Source: Cytobacillus sp. NCCP-133
GTDB lineage: Bacteria > Bacillota > Bacilli > Bacillales > Cytobacillaceae
NCBI RefSeq assembly: GCF_026011715.1
Contig: NZ_BRVM01000021.1
Location: 1 to 61,920 of the forward strand
Reading direction: 5' to 3'
DNA: 61,920 nucleotides
Part shown: positions 18,100 through 26,013 of the stretch, piece by piece
Layout of the letters: every line of letters starts with the position of its first letter
How positions within the stretch are numbered: position 1 is the stretch's first letter
Program-made: the position numbers and the translations under genes
The notes under the pieces: generated by a model
What the model was told of the DNA's origin: nothing
Databases searched by the model: none
What the model saw: only the letters and a program-made list of their open reading frames with translations

Positions 18100-18205
18100 T
18101 GTTCCGATTTCTCCTTTCAATGAAAACCATATGTACAGGTCAATCGTTTTATTTTCCATCTGTTTGAAACATTTTTTTCTGTTTAATCGTCTATTAGATG
18201 AGGCT

Positions 18206-18240
18206 TGAAGGGCATCTGAGGTTCCCCCGCAGGCCCTTCA
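18206..18240. terminator. Stem-loop between ftsX and the M23 gene
   Basis: TGAAGGGC/GCCCTTCA arms without a strong T run; it may attenuate transcription from ftsEX into the hydrolase gene. Confidence 0.45.
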
Positions 18241-18247
18241 TAGCCGG

Positions 18248-19141
18248 TTATACTTTTAGGAATTTCCTGACTGACATTAAGCTTCCCCATACACCGATAA
18301 GCGCACCCATGAGAATAAGCAGTCCGGAAACCTGGTAAATGAACGGGCTGAATTCCAGAAGCCTGATAAAGTGTCCCTCCAGCTTCGGCGCCAAATAGTC
18401 AAATGCATAATAGTAGGCTGTTGCCACAAGCACAATGGGGATGATCGATCCCAGCAATCCAAGCCATAGGCCTTCAAGGAAGAACGGCCATCTGATAAAG
18501 GAATTGGTTGCACCTACTAATCTCATAATCTCAATTTCATTTCTCCGCGACATGATTGTAATTTTAATCGTGTTTGAAATCAGGAACATGGCAGTGAATA
18601 AAAGACCTACAATCAAAACAAGGCCGACATTCCGGCTCGCATTGATAAAGTTGAAGAGCTTTTCAACCTGTCCCTGGCCGTATTTCACTTTTGTTGCATA
18701 TTCCATTTTCTCAATTTGCTTTGCCGCTTTCATTGTGTCTGCCGGGTTTTTCGTCTTTACGATAAATACATCGTTCAGCGGATTATCCTGTTCGAACAGT
18801 TTGAAGGCTTCCCCTTCCTCGCCAAGGCTGTTTATTAGACTATCAAGCTCTTTTTCCTTAGTTGAGTAATCTACTGTTTTGACTTCGGGTATTCCTTCGA
18901 TTTTTTCACGTAAAACTTGCTGATCCTGCTCATTTGCAGCAACATCGATGTGAACGCGGATTTCCACGTCCTCTTCAATGGTCGTCGCCACCTTGTTGAG
19001 ATTCATCATAATGACGAAAAATACGCCAACCAAAATCAGTGTAACTGTAACCGCACTTGCCGAAGCAAACGTCATCCATCCATTACGGCCGAGGCTTTTA
19101 AAACTTTCACGGAAGTGACGCCCTAAGGTTCTAGCTTTCAT
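18248..19141 (-). CDS. ftsX: Cell division protein FtsX
   Basis: A 297-residue ABC permease-like protein with an N-terminal helix (about 23-45), an extracytoplasmic domain (about 50-165) and three C-terminal helices (about 172-195, 220-245, 265-290). It forms a complex with FtsE that transmits ATP hydrolysis to a periplasmic/extracellular murein hydrolase. The start ATG 19141 begins MKARTLGRHFRES and overlaps the end of ftsE by 11 bp; an upstream in-frame extension is inside ftsE and is not used. Confidence 0.95.
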   Translation of the reverse strand: MKARTLGRHFRESFKSLGRNGWMTFASASAVTVTLILVGVFFVIMMNLNKVATTIEEDVEIRVHIDVAANEQDQQVLREKIEGIPEVKTVDYSTKEKELDSLINSLGEEGEAFKLFEQDNPLNDVFIVKTKNPADTMKAAKQIEKMEYATKVKYGQGQVEKLFNFINASRNVGLVLIVGLLFTAMFLISNTIKITIMSRRNEIEIMRLVGATNSFIRWPFFLEGLWLGLLGSIIPIVLVATAYYYAFDYLAPKLEGHFIRLLEFSPFIYQVSGLLILMGALIGVWGSLMSVRKFLKV

Positions 19142-19817
19142 AGCCGTAATCACCTCTTTGCTCGTCACGTACGATCCGTCCGCCTTCAATGGCAATAACG
19201 CGGTGCTTAATCGTATTAACAATTTCTTTATTATGGGTTGCCATAACCACGGTTGTTCCTCTCGTGTTGATTTCCTCGAAGATGTTCATGATTTCCCATG
19301 AAGTGTCCGGGTCAAGGTTACCTGTAGGCTCGTCCGCTATCACGACCTTTGGAGAATTGACAATTGATCTGGCAATGGACACACGCTGCTGTTCGCCGCC
19401 TGACAATTCCGTCGGAAGCATTCTTGCCTTATGCTTCAAGCTGACAAGCTCTAGCGTTTCCATTACCTGCTTTTTAATATTTTTTGGATGCTCTTCTATC
19501 ACCTCAAGAGCAAAAGCAACATTCTCGTAAACTGTTAAAGTCGGAAGCAGTTTAAAGTCCTGGAATACTACGCCGATTTTCCGGCGCATAAGAGGTACTT
19601 TTGTATTTCTTAATGCAGCCAGATTGACTCCATCTATCGTAATTGTCCCGCTTGACGGCTTCTCTTCTCTGTACATCATCTTGACAAAGGTTGATTTACC
19701 GGCTCCGCTGGGACCTACAACGTACACAAATTCACCTCGTTTGATGTGGACATCAATCCCGCTTGCCGCAGTGACGCCATTCGGGTACCTTTTATATACG
19801 TCTCTCATTTCAATCAT
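19131..19817 (-). CDS. ftsE: Cell division ATP-binding protein FtsE
   Basis: A 228-residue ABC ATPase. It has Walker A GPSGAGKST (about 36-44), Q-loop FQDFKLLP, signature LSGGEQQRV and Walker B VVIADEP. Length and its coupling to ftsX identify it as FtsE. The start ATG 19817 (MIEMRDVYKRYP) has AGGTGA upstream; the three extra codons of the longer frame start inside that site. Confidence 0.95.
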   Translation of the reverse strand: MIEMRDVYKRYPNGVTAASGIDVHIKRGEFVYVVGPSGAGKSTFVKMMYREEKPSSGTITIDGVNLAALRNTKVPLMRRKIGVVFQDFKLLPTLTVYENVAFALEVIEEHPKNIKKQVMETLELVSLKHKARMLPTELSGGEQQRVSIARSIVNSPKVVIADEPTGNLDPDTSWEIMNIFEEINTRGTTVVMATHNKEIVNTIKHRVIAIEGGRIVRDEQRGDYGYES

Positions 19818-20172
19818 ATATATCACCTAGTATCTAGTGTGTATTAAGAATTAAAAAGATGCTGTTAAAAATATCACTCTTTTCGCTAAAAAACGACATC
19901 TTTTCGACAAACGGATGACAGAGTATTTGAAAATACTCCCTCTTTAGCCATCTAAAATTCTCACACAACCCATTATAACATCATAGATTGTCAAAATAAC
20001 GGAAAAAATTATTACAGTTTCTTTTCAAGCGCGTAATATTTTGTAACTTTATACCTATTTTTTATTTATATTCTAATTATTCCTTCTTCCAATCGACGAT
20101 TAACCCCTTTATTCTTCTTAACCAAAGTAAGAATGGAGTCGTTTTTTGCCGGTTTTTTTCTCTTGAAAAAGA
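19818..20172. other. Intergenic region upstream of ftsE
   Basis: No gene is visible; the region is A+T-rich. It contains the extended -10 promoter described separately. Confidence 0.5.
19972..19994 (-). promoter_or_regulatory. Putative ftsEX promoter (extended -10)
   Basis: On the minus strand TGTTATAATGG gives a TGnTATAAT extended -10 (19972-19980). TTGACA is present but only 11 bp upstream, too close to be its -35. The transcript would start about 155 bp upstream of ftsE. Confidence 0.5.
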
Positions 20173-20173
20173 A

Positions 20174-20201
20174 AAAACGTTCTGTCTATGCAGAACGTTT
20201 T
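20174..20201 (-). terminator. cccB terminator
   Basis: AAAACGTTCTG/CAGAACGTTTT stem-loop followed on the minus strand by TTCTTTTTC. Confidence 0.9.
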
Positions 20202-20231
20202 CAGTGAGGACTCAAATGATCCATGAGATCA

Positions 20232-20582
20232 TTATTTCTTTCCTGCAAGCCAAGCAGCTACCTGGGAAGCTTCTTCACCTTGAAGCAAGCCTGCAGGCAT
20301 AGCGCCTTTCCCGTTGGCGATTGTGTTTTCAATGTCCTCTTGAGAAAGATTTGCACCAATCTTATCAAGAGCCGGTCCTACGGCGCCTTCAAGGTTTGCA
20401 CCGTGGCAGCTTGAACATTTTTGATCATAAAGCTTTTGTGCGTCTCCTGCATCAGCAGTTGTTGTTTCTCCGCCGCCATTTGTTGCATTGTCCTTTTCTT
20501 CAGTGGCTTCGTCGCCACCGCCGCCGCAAGCAGCAAGAACAAGTGATGTACCCATTAGTAATGTTAATAGCTTCTTTTTCAC
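20232..20582 (-). CDS. cccB: Cytochrome c-551 lipoprotein CccB
   Basis: A 116-residue membrane-anchored c-type cytochrome. The lipobox LAAC places the lipidated Cys at residue 19. A low-complexity Gly/Glu/Thr linker (20-46) leads to a mono-heme domain with CSSCH (residues 56-60) and the distal Met at about 95 in GAMPAGLL. It shuttles electrons on the outer face of the cytoplasmic membrane. The start is GTG 20580-20582 with GAGGGGG upstream. It has its own terminator and lies upstream of ftsEX, as I recall for Bacillus. Confidence 0.93.
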   Translation of the reverse strand: MKKKLLTLLMGTSLVLAACGGGGDEATEEKDNATNGGGETTTADAGDAQKLYDQKCSSCHGANLEGAVGPALDKIGANLSQEDIENTIANGKGAMPAGLLQGEEASQVAAWLAGKK

Positions 20583-20634
20583 CTATAATTCCCCCTCAGG
20601 AAAAAATACTAAGTACAGCTATATTATACCAACC

Positions 20635-21501
20635 CTAAGCCCGTTTGAAACCCTCGCCCAACACCTCAGAGGCATCCGAAACAATGATAAATGCAGTAGG
20701 ATCAATGGTTTGAACCAGTTGTTTCAATTTTGTGAACTCCGTCTGATCCACGACACACATAAGAACTGGGCGTTCATGGTCGGTATAACCGCCGTATGCT
20801 GATAGTTTTGTCACACCGCGGTCAATTTTATTCAAAATTCCTTCACGAACTTCATCTTGGTTATCCGTAATGATTAATGCCATTTTTGTCCGGCTGAATC
20901 CAAGCTGAACCAGATCAATGGTTTTACTTGTTACGTACAAGGCAATCAGGGCATATAAACCTTGTTCAATGTCGAAAATAATGGCGGCCGACAGCACGAT
21001 CAGTCCATCGATGAGTGCCACACAGGTTCCGAGTGACAAGCCGGTATACTTGTTAATAATCTGGGCAGCAAGATCTGTCCCGCCTGTTGATGCTTTTCCC
21101 CTGAATACGACTCCTAAACCGAGTCCGACTCCGATTCCGCCAAATAGCGAAGCCAGTAATGGATCCGATGTCCATGGTTCAGAATCCTTTGTTACAAAGA
21201 CGACAAGCGGCAGAAAAATTGTGCCGGCAAGCGTTTTGGCTCCAAACTGTTTTCCTAGCAATATGACTCCTGCTATAAAAAGCGGAATATTAAACGCCCA
21301 CTGCACATAAGCAGGCTCCCAGCCAGCCACTGCATCAAGTATGGTACTGATCCCGCTTACACCCCCTGACGCAATTCGGTTTGGCAGCAAAAATACATTA
21401 AATGCTACTGCAACGATACCCGATCCTATTAAAACATACAGATACTCGAACAGCCGCTCCGCCTTTGTACTATATGTATATCCTCTTCTTTTCTTTCCCA
21501 T
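20635..21501 (-). CDS. YitT family membrane protein (YvjA-like)
   Basis: A 288-residue protein with five N-terminal membrane helices (about 18-195; FNVFLLPNRIASGGVSGIS is typical) and a C-terminal DUF2179 soluble domain (about 225-285). The family's transport activity is unresolved. Its position beside cccB matches yvjA in B. subtilis, where the next gene is prfB; here prfB is 22 kb away, so the metabolic island begins immediately behind this gene. Confidence 0.85.
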   Translation of the reverse strand: MGKKRRGYTYSTKAERLFEYLYVLIGSGIVAVAFNVFLLPNRIASGGVSGISTILDAVAGWEPAYVQWAFNIPLFIAGVILLGKQFGAKTLAGTIFLPLVVFVTKDSEPWTSDPLLASLFGGIGVGLGLGVVFRGKASTGGTDLAAQIINKYTGLSLGTCVALIDGLIVLSAAIIFDIEQGLYALIALYVTSKTIDLVQLGFSRTKMALIITDNQDEVREGILNKIDRGVTKLSAYGGYTDHERPVLMCVVDQTEFTKLKQLVQTIDPTAFIIVSDASEVLGEGFKRA

Positions 21502-21703
21502 CCTCTTCTCCCTCCGGTGTTTAATGCTGTGCAGATGACATTTATTGACGATATTTCCATTTTTACCGTCAGTGAGTATAGCATGGAGTTTTTGCTCTGT
21601 AAATGGCCATGTACTGTCGTATTAAAGGGATGATGCAAGTACGATAGACACGAAGTATTAATCAGAATAAGTGCCGTCAATGAGCATTACACTGAACTTA
21701 ATA

Positions 21704-21735
21704 AAAAGCTGGCCATCTTATCTTGGCCAGCTTTT
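21704..21735 (-). terminator. Terminator of the lar maturation operon
   Basis: Perfect AAAAGCTGGCCA/TGGCCAGCTTTT stem-loop just downstream of the nickel transporter gene; usable in both directions. Confidence 0.9.
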
Positions 21736-21764
21736 CTTATATACAAACCATTATTTGAGTACCA

Positions 21765-22391
21765 TTAGGAAAAGAAATTTCTGCCTACCTCGAATAGATA
21801 GATAAGTCCATAAAGAATGCTGGCAGCTGAAGAAACCCGCACAAGATTTAAATGGATCTTTTTGTGGCCCGAGGCAGAGATTAAAAAGGGCAGCCCAAGG
21901 ATAGTTGTAAAAAGAAGCATCCCTATTATGGTCCCTGCCCCAAAAATAAGAATAAAAAGAAATGCTTGCATCCCTGTTTGAGCTTTGGCCGTTGTTAATA
22001 GAACAAGCGCTGCGCTGCCAGCCATGCCATGGATTCCTCCAATGATTAAAGACTTTTTATGAAAATGCTGTTTTTTGCTTGAGTTATATTTTTGATTGTT
22101 TTTAAATCCAGCAAATCCAAGATAGATAAGCATGGTGCCAACCAGCAATTCTAGCGAAAGGGCCATTTGTTCAGGTATATGCTGATTCAGCGCAATCACA
22201 GTCACTCCAATTACCAGAAGCATAATCGTATGTCCCAGTCCCCAGAAAACCCCGGCGAGTGAGGAGCTTAACAGGCGTTTAGTTTGGCTCGCTATTGTTG
22301 AAACGGCGATAACGTGATCAGGCTCTGTCGAATGCTTTATCCCTAATGTAAAACCTAGCAGCAATATGGACAATAATCCGCTTTCTAGCAT
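21765..22391 (-). CDS. UreH/NiCoT-like nickel transporter
   Basis: A 208-residue membrane protein with about six helices. The first helix carries HSTEPDH (His20 to His26), the HX4DH nickel/cobalt signature of NiCoT-type permeases; a second His-rich segment (KKQHFHKK) lies in the central loop and GGIHGMAGSAAL follows. As last gene of the larB-larC1-larE run it most likely supplies nickel for the nickel-pincer nucleotide cofactor. GGAG precedes its ATG at 22391. Substrate is inferred from motif and context. Confidence 0.8.
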   Translation of the reverse strand: MLESGLLSILLLGFTLGIKHSTEPDHVIAVSTIASQTKRLLSSSLAGVFWGLGHTIMLLVIGVTVIALNQHIPEQMALSLELLVGTMLIYLGFAGFKNNQKYNSSKKQHFHKKSLIIGGIHGMAGSAALVLLTTAKAQTGMQAFLFILIFGAGTIIGMLLFTTILGLPFLISASGHKKIHLNLVRVSSAASILYGLIYLFEVGRNFFS

Positions 22392-22421
22392 TTGATTACT
22401 CCTAACTCATTAGAGCTTTAT

Positions 22422-23252
22422 TTAAATTTTGGAAGATATTACTTCCAGCATTTTATTCATACTTCCGCTTTTATATCCATCCAGGTCCATCGTAACATAC
22501 TTAAAACCAATAAGTTTTAATTGTTCCGAGACTTGCGGGTAATAGGGAAAGAGTTGTTTCATTTCACCAGGATCCACTTCGATTCTGGCTATTTCGTTAT
22601 GGACTCTAACACGGACCTGCTTGATCCCAAACTTTTTTATAAATTGCTCAGCTTCATCCACTTTCCTTAACTTCTCAATTGTAATTTTTTCTCCATATGC
22701 AATTCTCGAGGATAGACAGGCAAGTGAAGGCTTATCCCAGGTATCAAGCCCGAGCTCCTTTGAAAGGATTCTGATATCTTCTTTGGTTAGTTCAGCTTCT
22801 GCCAGTGGACCTCTTACATTTTTTTCAATAGCAGCTTTTACACCAGGACGGTGATCGCCTAAATCATCTTTTATTAGTCCAAAAGTCAAATTATGATAAC
22901 CTTTTTCAATCATAATAGGATAAAGATTCTCAAACAGCCCTTTTTTGCAGTAGTAGCACCTATTAGAATCGTTTTCGGAATATCCTGGTATGGAGAGTTC
23001 TGACATCTCAATAATTTGATGCGGCGCATTTAATGCTTTAGCGATTCGAATGGTTTCTTCAAGCTCGGAAGGGGGAAAAGATTCAGAGTCCGCTGTAATA
23101 GCCAGGACATTTTTTTCTCCCAGGGTATCCAGCGCAACCTTTAAGAGATATGTGCTATCTACTCCGCCTGAAAAAGCAATAATAATCCTTCCCATCTCAG
23201 AGAGTATTTCCTTAAGCTGTTGTTCCTTCAGCAGACTGTTATGTAAATCCAT
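22422..23252 (-). CDS. larE: LarE, sulfur transferase of nickel-pincer cofactor synthesis
   Basis: A 276-residue PP-loop ATP pyrophosphatase with SGGVDS at residues 28-33. LarE adenylates and sulfurates the dicarboxylated pyridinium mononucleotide made by LarB. Three cysteines stand out: Cys99 and Cys102 (RCYYCK) and Cys179 (SLACLSSRI). That pattern suits the LarE type reported to use a [4Fe-4S] cluster to carry sulfide, rather than the type that sacrifices one Cys. It is followed after 30 bp by the nickel transporter gene and preceded after 17 bp by larC1. Confidence 0.92.
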   Translation of the reverse strand: MDLHNSLLKEQQLKEILSEMGRIIIAFSGGVDSTYLLKVALDTLGEKNVLAITADSESFPPSELEETIRIAKALNAPHQIIEMSELSIPGYSENDSNRCYYCKKGLFENLYPIMIEKGYHNLTFGLIKDDLGDHRPGVKAAIEKNVRGPLAEAELTKEDIRILSKELGLDTWDKPSLACLSSRIAYGEKITIEKLRKVDEAEQFIKKFGIKQVRVRVHNEIARIEVDPGEMKQLFPYYPQVSEQLKLIGFKYVTMDLDGYKSGSMNKMLEVISSKI

Positions 23253-23269
23253 TTTGCTGGCTTCCTCCT

Positions 23270-23992
23270 TTACTCTTTACCCATAACAAACCGAACAACA
23301 TTCGGGTGAGTTATAAAATCTTTTGTCCCTGCACCATATCCAATTTTCTGAACCTTCATCGAAGGCATATTCCCAAATTCATTTGCGAGTGTACGAACAA
23401 TCGCTGCTCCAGTGGGTGTGGTTAATTCACTCTGTACATCTGTTTCTCTTAGCGGAATATTTTTAAGAATTTCCAAAGTAGCCGGGGCAGGTACAGGATA
23501 AAGGCCATGAGCAATTTTTATATATCCATTTCCTGCTGCAACAGGGGAACAGACTACTTTTTCAATATTGAGCGCATGATAGGCGATTGCGGTCCCTATA
23601 ATATCGATCATGGAGTCTACGCCGCCTACTTCATGGAAATGTACTTTTTCAAGGGTACTGTTATGAATTTGGGATTCAGCCAGCCCGATTGCTTCAAACA
23701 TCTTTAAAGCTGTTTCTTTTTCTGCATCTTCAAGCCCTGATTCTTCAATCGCTTTTTTTATGTGTGTATAGTGGCGATGTGAATGCTTTTCTTCTTCTGT
23801 ATGAATGACTAATTCCGTACTGGCAATGCCCTTTTTAACAACCTTTTTAGCGGAAAGAGAAAAATCCTCCTGTATAACCGTTTTAAGCTTGTTTTCCACA
23901 GCGGATAAATCAACTCCCAATTCTGTAAAGGCAGCAAGCGACATGTCACCTGCAATACCTGAAATCCCGCAATCGATAAATAAAATATTCAC
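23270..23992 (-). CDS. larC: LarC1, N-terminal half of nickel insertase LarC
   Basis: A 240-residue protein covering only the N-terminal part of LarC (DUF111): MNILFIDCGISGIAGDM at the start, a His-rich stretch (HSHRHYTHI, about 69-77), KVHFHEVGGVDSMIDIIG (about 118-135) and LTTPTGAAI near 195. LarC inserts nickel into the pincer nucleotide in a CTP-dependent step. It ends with a normal stop at FVMGKE; the C-terminal half is not in another frame downstream but is encoded on the opposite strand at 24824-25279. Bicistronic larC1/larC2 joined by ribosomal frameshifting is known from Lactiplantibacillus; that is impossible here. Confidence 0.9.
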   Translation of the reverse strand: MNILFIDCGISGIAGDMSLAAFTELGVDLSAVENKLKTVIQEDFSLSAKKVVKKGIASTELVIHTEEEKHSHRHYTHIKKAIEESGLEDAEKETALKMFEAIGLAESQIHNSTLEKVHFHEVGGVDSMIDIIGTAIAYHALNIEKVVCSPVAAGNGYIKIAHGLYPVPAPATLEILKNIPLRETDVQSELTTPTGAAIVRTLANEFGNMPSMKVQKIGYGAGTKDFITHPNVVRFVMGKE

Positions 23993-24020
23993 TGCATCTA
24001 CCTGCCTTTGCTTTCTATAT

Positions 24021-24761
24021 TTATACTCTAAGCATTAAGGACGCAGAATACCCTGCCCCGAAACCATTATCGATATTGACTACCGTCACGCCTGACGCAC
24101 ATGTGTTCAGCATACCTAACAATGAAGTAATTCCATTTAAGTGTGCACCATAACCAATACTAGTAGGCACAGCAATAACAGGCATAGAAACTAAGCCTCC
24201 CACCACACTAGGCAACGCCCCCTCCATCCCTGCCACAACGATTAACACATCACACTTTTTAATCTCTTCCAGCTGTGCAAACAACCTGTGAATTCCCGCT
24301 ACACCTATATCATAAAAGCTTTTATGCTGGTGCCCCATTGCTTCGATTGTCACTTCAGCTTCTCGAGCCACCGGAATATCCGATGTTCCAGCGCAAATGA
24401 CGCCAATTTTCTTTTCCGTTCTCAGCTCGTAATCCTGTGGTTTGTAAAGGAGTGTTTTTCCTGCTGAATCGTAGACAGCCCCTTTCGCTTGTCTGCACAC
24501 TTCTTCGGCAGCATCCACAGCTACTCTTGTAGCAAGAACCGTCTTGCCCTTATGGACGAGGTGCATGAAAATTTGTAAAATTTGTTCCGGTGTTTTTCCA
24601 GCACCGAAAATGACTTCTGGGAACCCCTGCCTGTATTCCCGCTCATCATCCACTTTTGCAAATCCGTAATCTGTAAAGCCCTTTAACTGTTCTTCCGCTT
24701 CCTCAATGGAAAGAAAGCCGCTTTTTAATTGTGTTAAAATATGTGTAGTGTAAGATTGCAT
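24021..24761 (-). CDS. larB: LarB, pyridinium carboxylase/hydrolase of nickel-pincer synthesis
   Basis: A 246-residue protein. Its C-terminal half is PurE-like (KIGVICAGTSDIPVAREAE, about 118-136; VVAGMEGALPSVVGGL, about 175-190; NIDNGFGAGYSA near the end). LarB carboxylates nicotinic acid adenine dinucleotide and hydrolyses it, the first committed step of the cofactor. It is the first gene of the minus-strand run larB-larC1-larE-nickel transporter and diverges from larC2 over a 62 bp gap. An AGAGAGG site precedes ATG 24761. Confidence 0.92.
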   Translation of the reverse strand: MQSYTTHILTQLKSGFLSIEEAEEQLKGFTDYGFAKVDDEREYRQGFPEVIFGAGKTPEQILQIFMHLVHKGKTVLATRVAVDAAEEVCRQAKGAVYDSAGKTLLYKPQDYELRTEKKIGVICAGTSDIPVAREAEVTIEAMGHQHKSFYDIGVAGIHRLFAQLEEIKKCDVLIVVAGMEGALPSVVGGLVSMPVIAVPTSIGYGAHLNGITSLLGMLNTCASGVTVVNIDNGFGAGYSASLMLRV

Positions 24762-24823
24762 TTAGTTCTACCTCTCTTTATCTCCTAATCTAATAGTACA
24801 TATAATGAAGGGGGCCAGTAAAG
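24762..24823. promoter_or_regulatory. Divergent promoter region larB / larC2
   Basis: The 62 bp gap holds both ribosome binding sites (AGAGAGG for larB, AAGGGGG for larC2). A TATAAT at 24801-24806 reads toward larC2, but it would start transcription almost at the ribosome binding site, so it may instead be fortuitous. A shared regulatory region would co-express the two halves of LarC. Confidence 0.4.
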
Positions 24824-25279
24824 ATGCGGCATGGTCAAGAGCATATCGATCATGACATGGTAAAGATTGAAGTGAACCTGGATGACATACCTGGTGAATG
24901 GCTGGGGCATGTTATGGAATTGCTGCTTAAAGAAGGAGCAAACGACGTCTTCTATATACCGATCTACATGAAAAAAAATCGGCCAGGTACAATGCTTCAG
25001 GTTTTATGTCATGAAAGTCAAAAATCCGGGATGATGGATATCATCTTTAGAGAAACCACCACTTTAGGTGCCAGATATTATCCGCTTTCTGTGAAACGGC
25101 TTGGCCGGCAATTCAGAAAGGTTGAGACACCCTGGGGAATGGTCTCTGTCAAAGAGGGGCTGCTTGAAGGCAAGATTGTTCAGCAAGCTCCTGAATACAG
25201 CGATTGCAAAGCAATATCCGATAAGAACAGCATTCCCTTAAAACAAGTCTTTCAAGAAGTCTGGAAGCAGCTAAAATAA
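24824..25279 (+). CDS. larC: LarC2, C-terminal half of nickel insertase LarC
   Basis: A 151-residue stand-alone C-terminal LarC domain. It shows the family sequence VKIEVNLDDIPGEWLGHVME (about 13-32), GANDVFYIPIYMKKNRPGTM, TTLGARYYPLSV, and ends with the typical APEYSDCKAISD segment. This domain holds the CTP/Mn2+-binding fold in LarC. It is transcribed away from larB and is the only plus-strand gene of the island. An independent ATG with AAGGGGG upstream shows that it is translated on its own. Confidence 0.9.
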   Translation: MRHGQEHIDHDMVKIEVNLDDIPGEWLGHVMELLLKEGANDVFYIPIYMKKNRPGTMLQVLCHESQKSGMMDIIFRETTTLGARYYPLSVKRLGRQFRKVETPWGMVSVKEGLLEGKIVQQAPEYSDCKAISDKNSIPLKQVFQEVWKQLK

Positions 25280-25295
25280 ACTAGTCATCCATTCA

Positions 25296-25327
25296 AAGGG
25301 ACCTCCCCGAAATTAGGCTGGTCCCTT
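25296..25327. terminator. Stem-loop between convergent larC2 and aldolase gene
   Basis: AAGGGACC/GGTCCCTT arms with a weak T tract; the only candidate stop for both converging transcripts. Confidence 0.55.
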
Positions 25328-25367
25328 GCTTACATTAACTCTGCCTGGTTTTACATTAGAGGTAAAA

Positions 25368-25997
25368 TCAGCAGTCTGCTGCTTTCACAAAATGTTTCGC
25401 CTTTTCTGTCAGGCTTTTGTAATCCTCTTCTGAATTCAGGTTTTTCGCATTTACTAATGAGCTGCCTGCTCCTGCAGCAACAGCCCCTGCTTTTAAATAA
25501 CTCTGGATATTTTCAGCGTTAATGCCTCCAGTAGGCATTAACGGGATTTGAGGAAGGGGCCCTTGCAAACTCTTAAAGTAGGACACTCCCATTACATCTG
25601 CCGGGAATACTTTGATAAGATCGCCGCCTTGTTCATAAGCAGAAAGGATTTCTGTTGGCGTAAGGGCGCCGGGAATACTAAGTACGCCATAGCGTTTTGC
25701 CATTTGAATGGTTTCCGCGTTGACGGTTGGCGAAAAAATAAATTCTGCTCCAGCCAAAATCACTGCGCGTGCGGTTTCAGGGTCCAGTACGGTACCGGCC
25801 CCAACGATTATCTCATTTCCAAACTCTTCTTTTACTTTTTCAATTAACCGGCAAACCCCAGGTGTTTCGACTGTTATTTCAAATGTGCTGACGCCGCCGG
25901 CCAGCAGTGCCTTTGAAATGGGCAATATCTGCTCAGGACGTGCACCGCGAATAACGGCTACAATTTTGCGCTTTTTTAATTCTTCTAGCCTGTTCAC
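25368..25997 (-). CDS. KDPG/KDPGal-type aldolase (Eda family)
   Basis: A 209-residue class I aldolase of the Eda/DgoA family that splits 2-keto-3-deoxy-6-phospho-sugar acids into pyruvate and glyceraldehyde 3-phosphate. The sequence shows VAVIRG near the start, TFEITVETP (base Glu about 42), GAGTVLDPE, the Schiff-base Lys in DLIKVFPAD (about 126) and the phosphate site MPTGGI. The start is GTG 25997: AAAGGAGG lies seven bases upstream, and the longer frame has no site. It follows the kinase gene and would act on its product. Confidence 0.9.
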   Translation of the reverse strand: MNRLEELKKRKIVAVIRGARPEQILPISKALLAGGVSTFEITVETPGVCRLIEKVKEEFGNEIIVGAGTVLDPETARAVILAGAEFIFSPTVNAETIQMAKRYGVLSIPGALTPTEILSAYEQGGDLIKVFPADVMGVSYFKSLQGPLPQIPLMPTGGINAENIQSYLKAGAVAAGAGSSLVNAKNLNSEEDYKSLTEKAKHFVKAADC

Positions 25998-26013
25998 TGA
26001 TTTTCCTCCTTTT

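Noticed and set aside
19972..19994. A full TTGACA/TATAAT promoter before ftsE
   Set aside because: The spacing is only 11 bp; only the extended -10 is kept as a candidate.
24801..24806. TATAAT as a certain larC2 promoter
   Set aside because: Transcription would begin at or inside the ribosome binding site and no good -35 exists.
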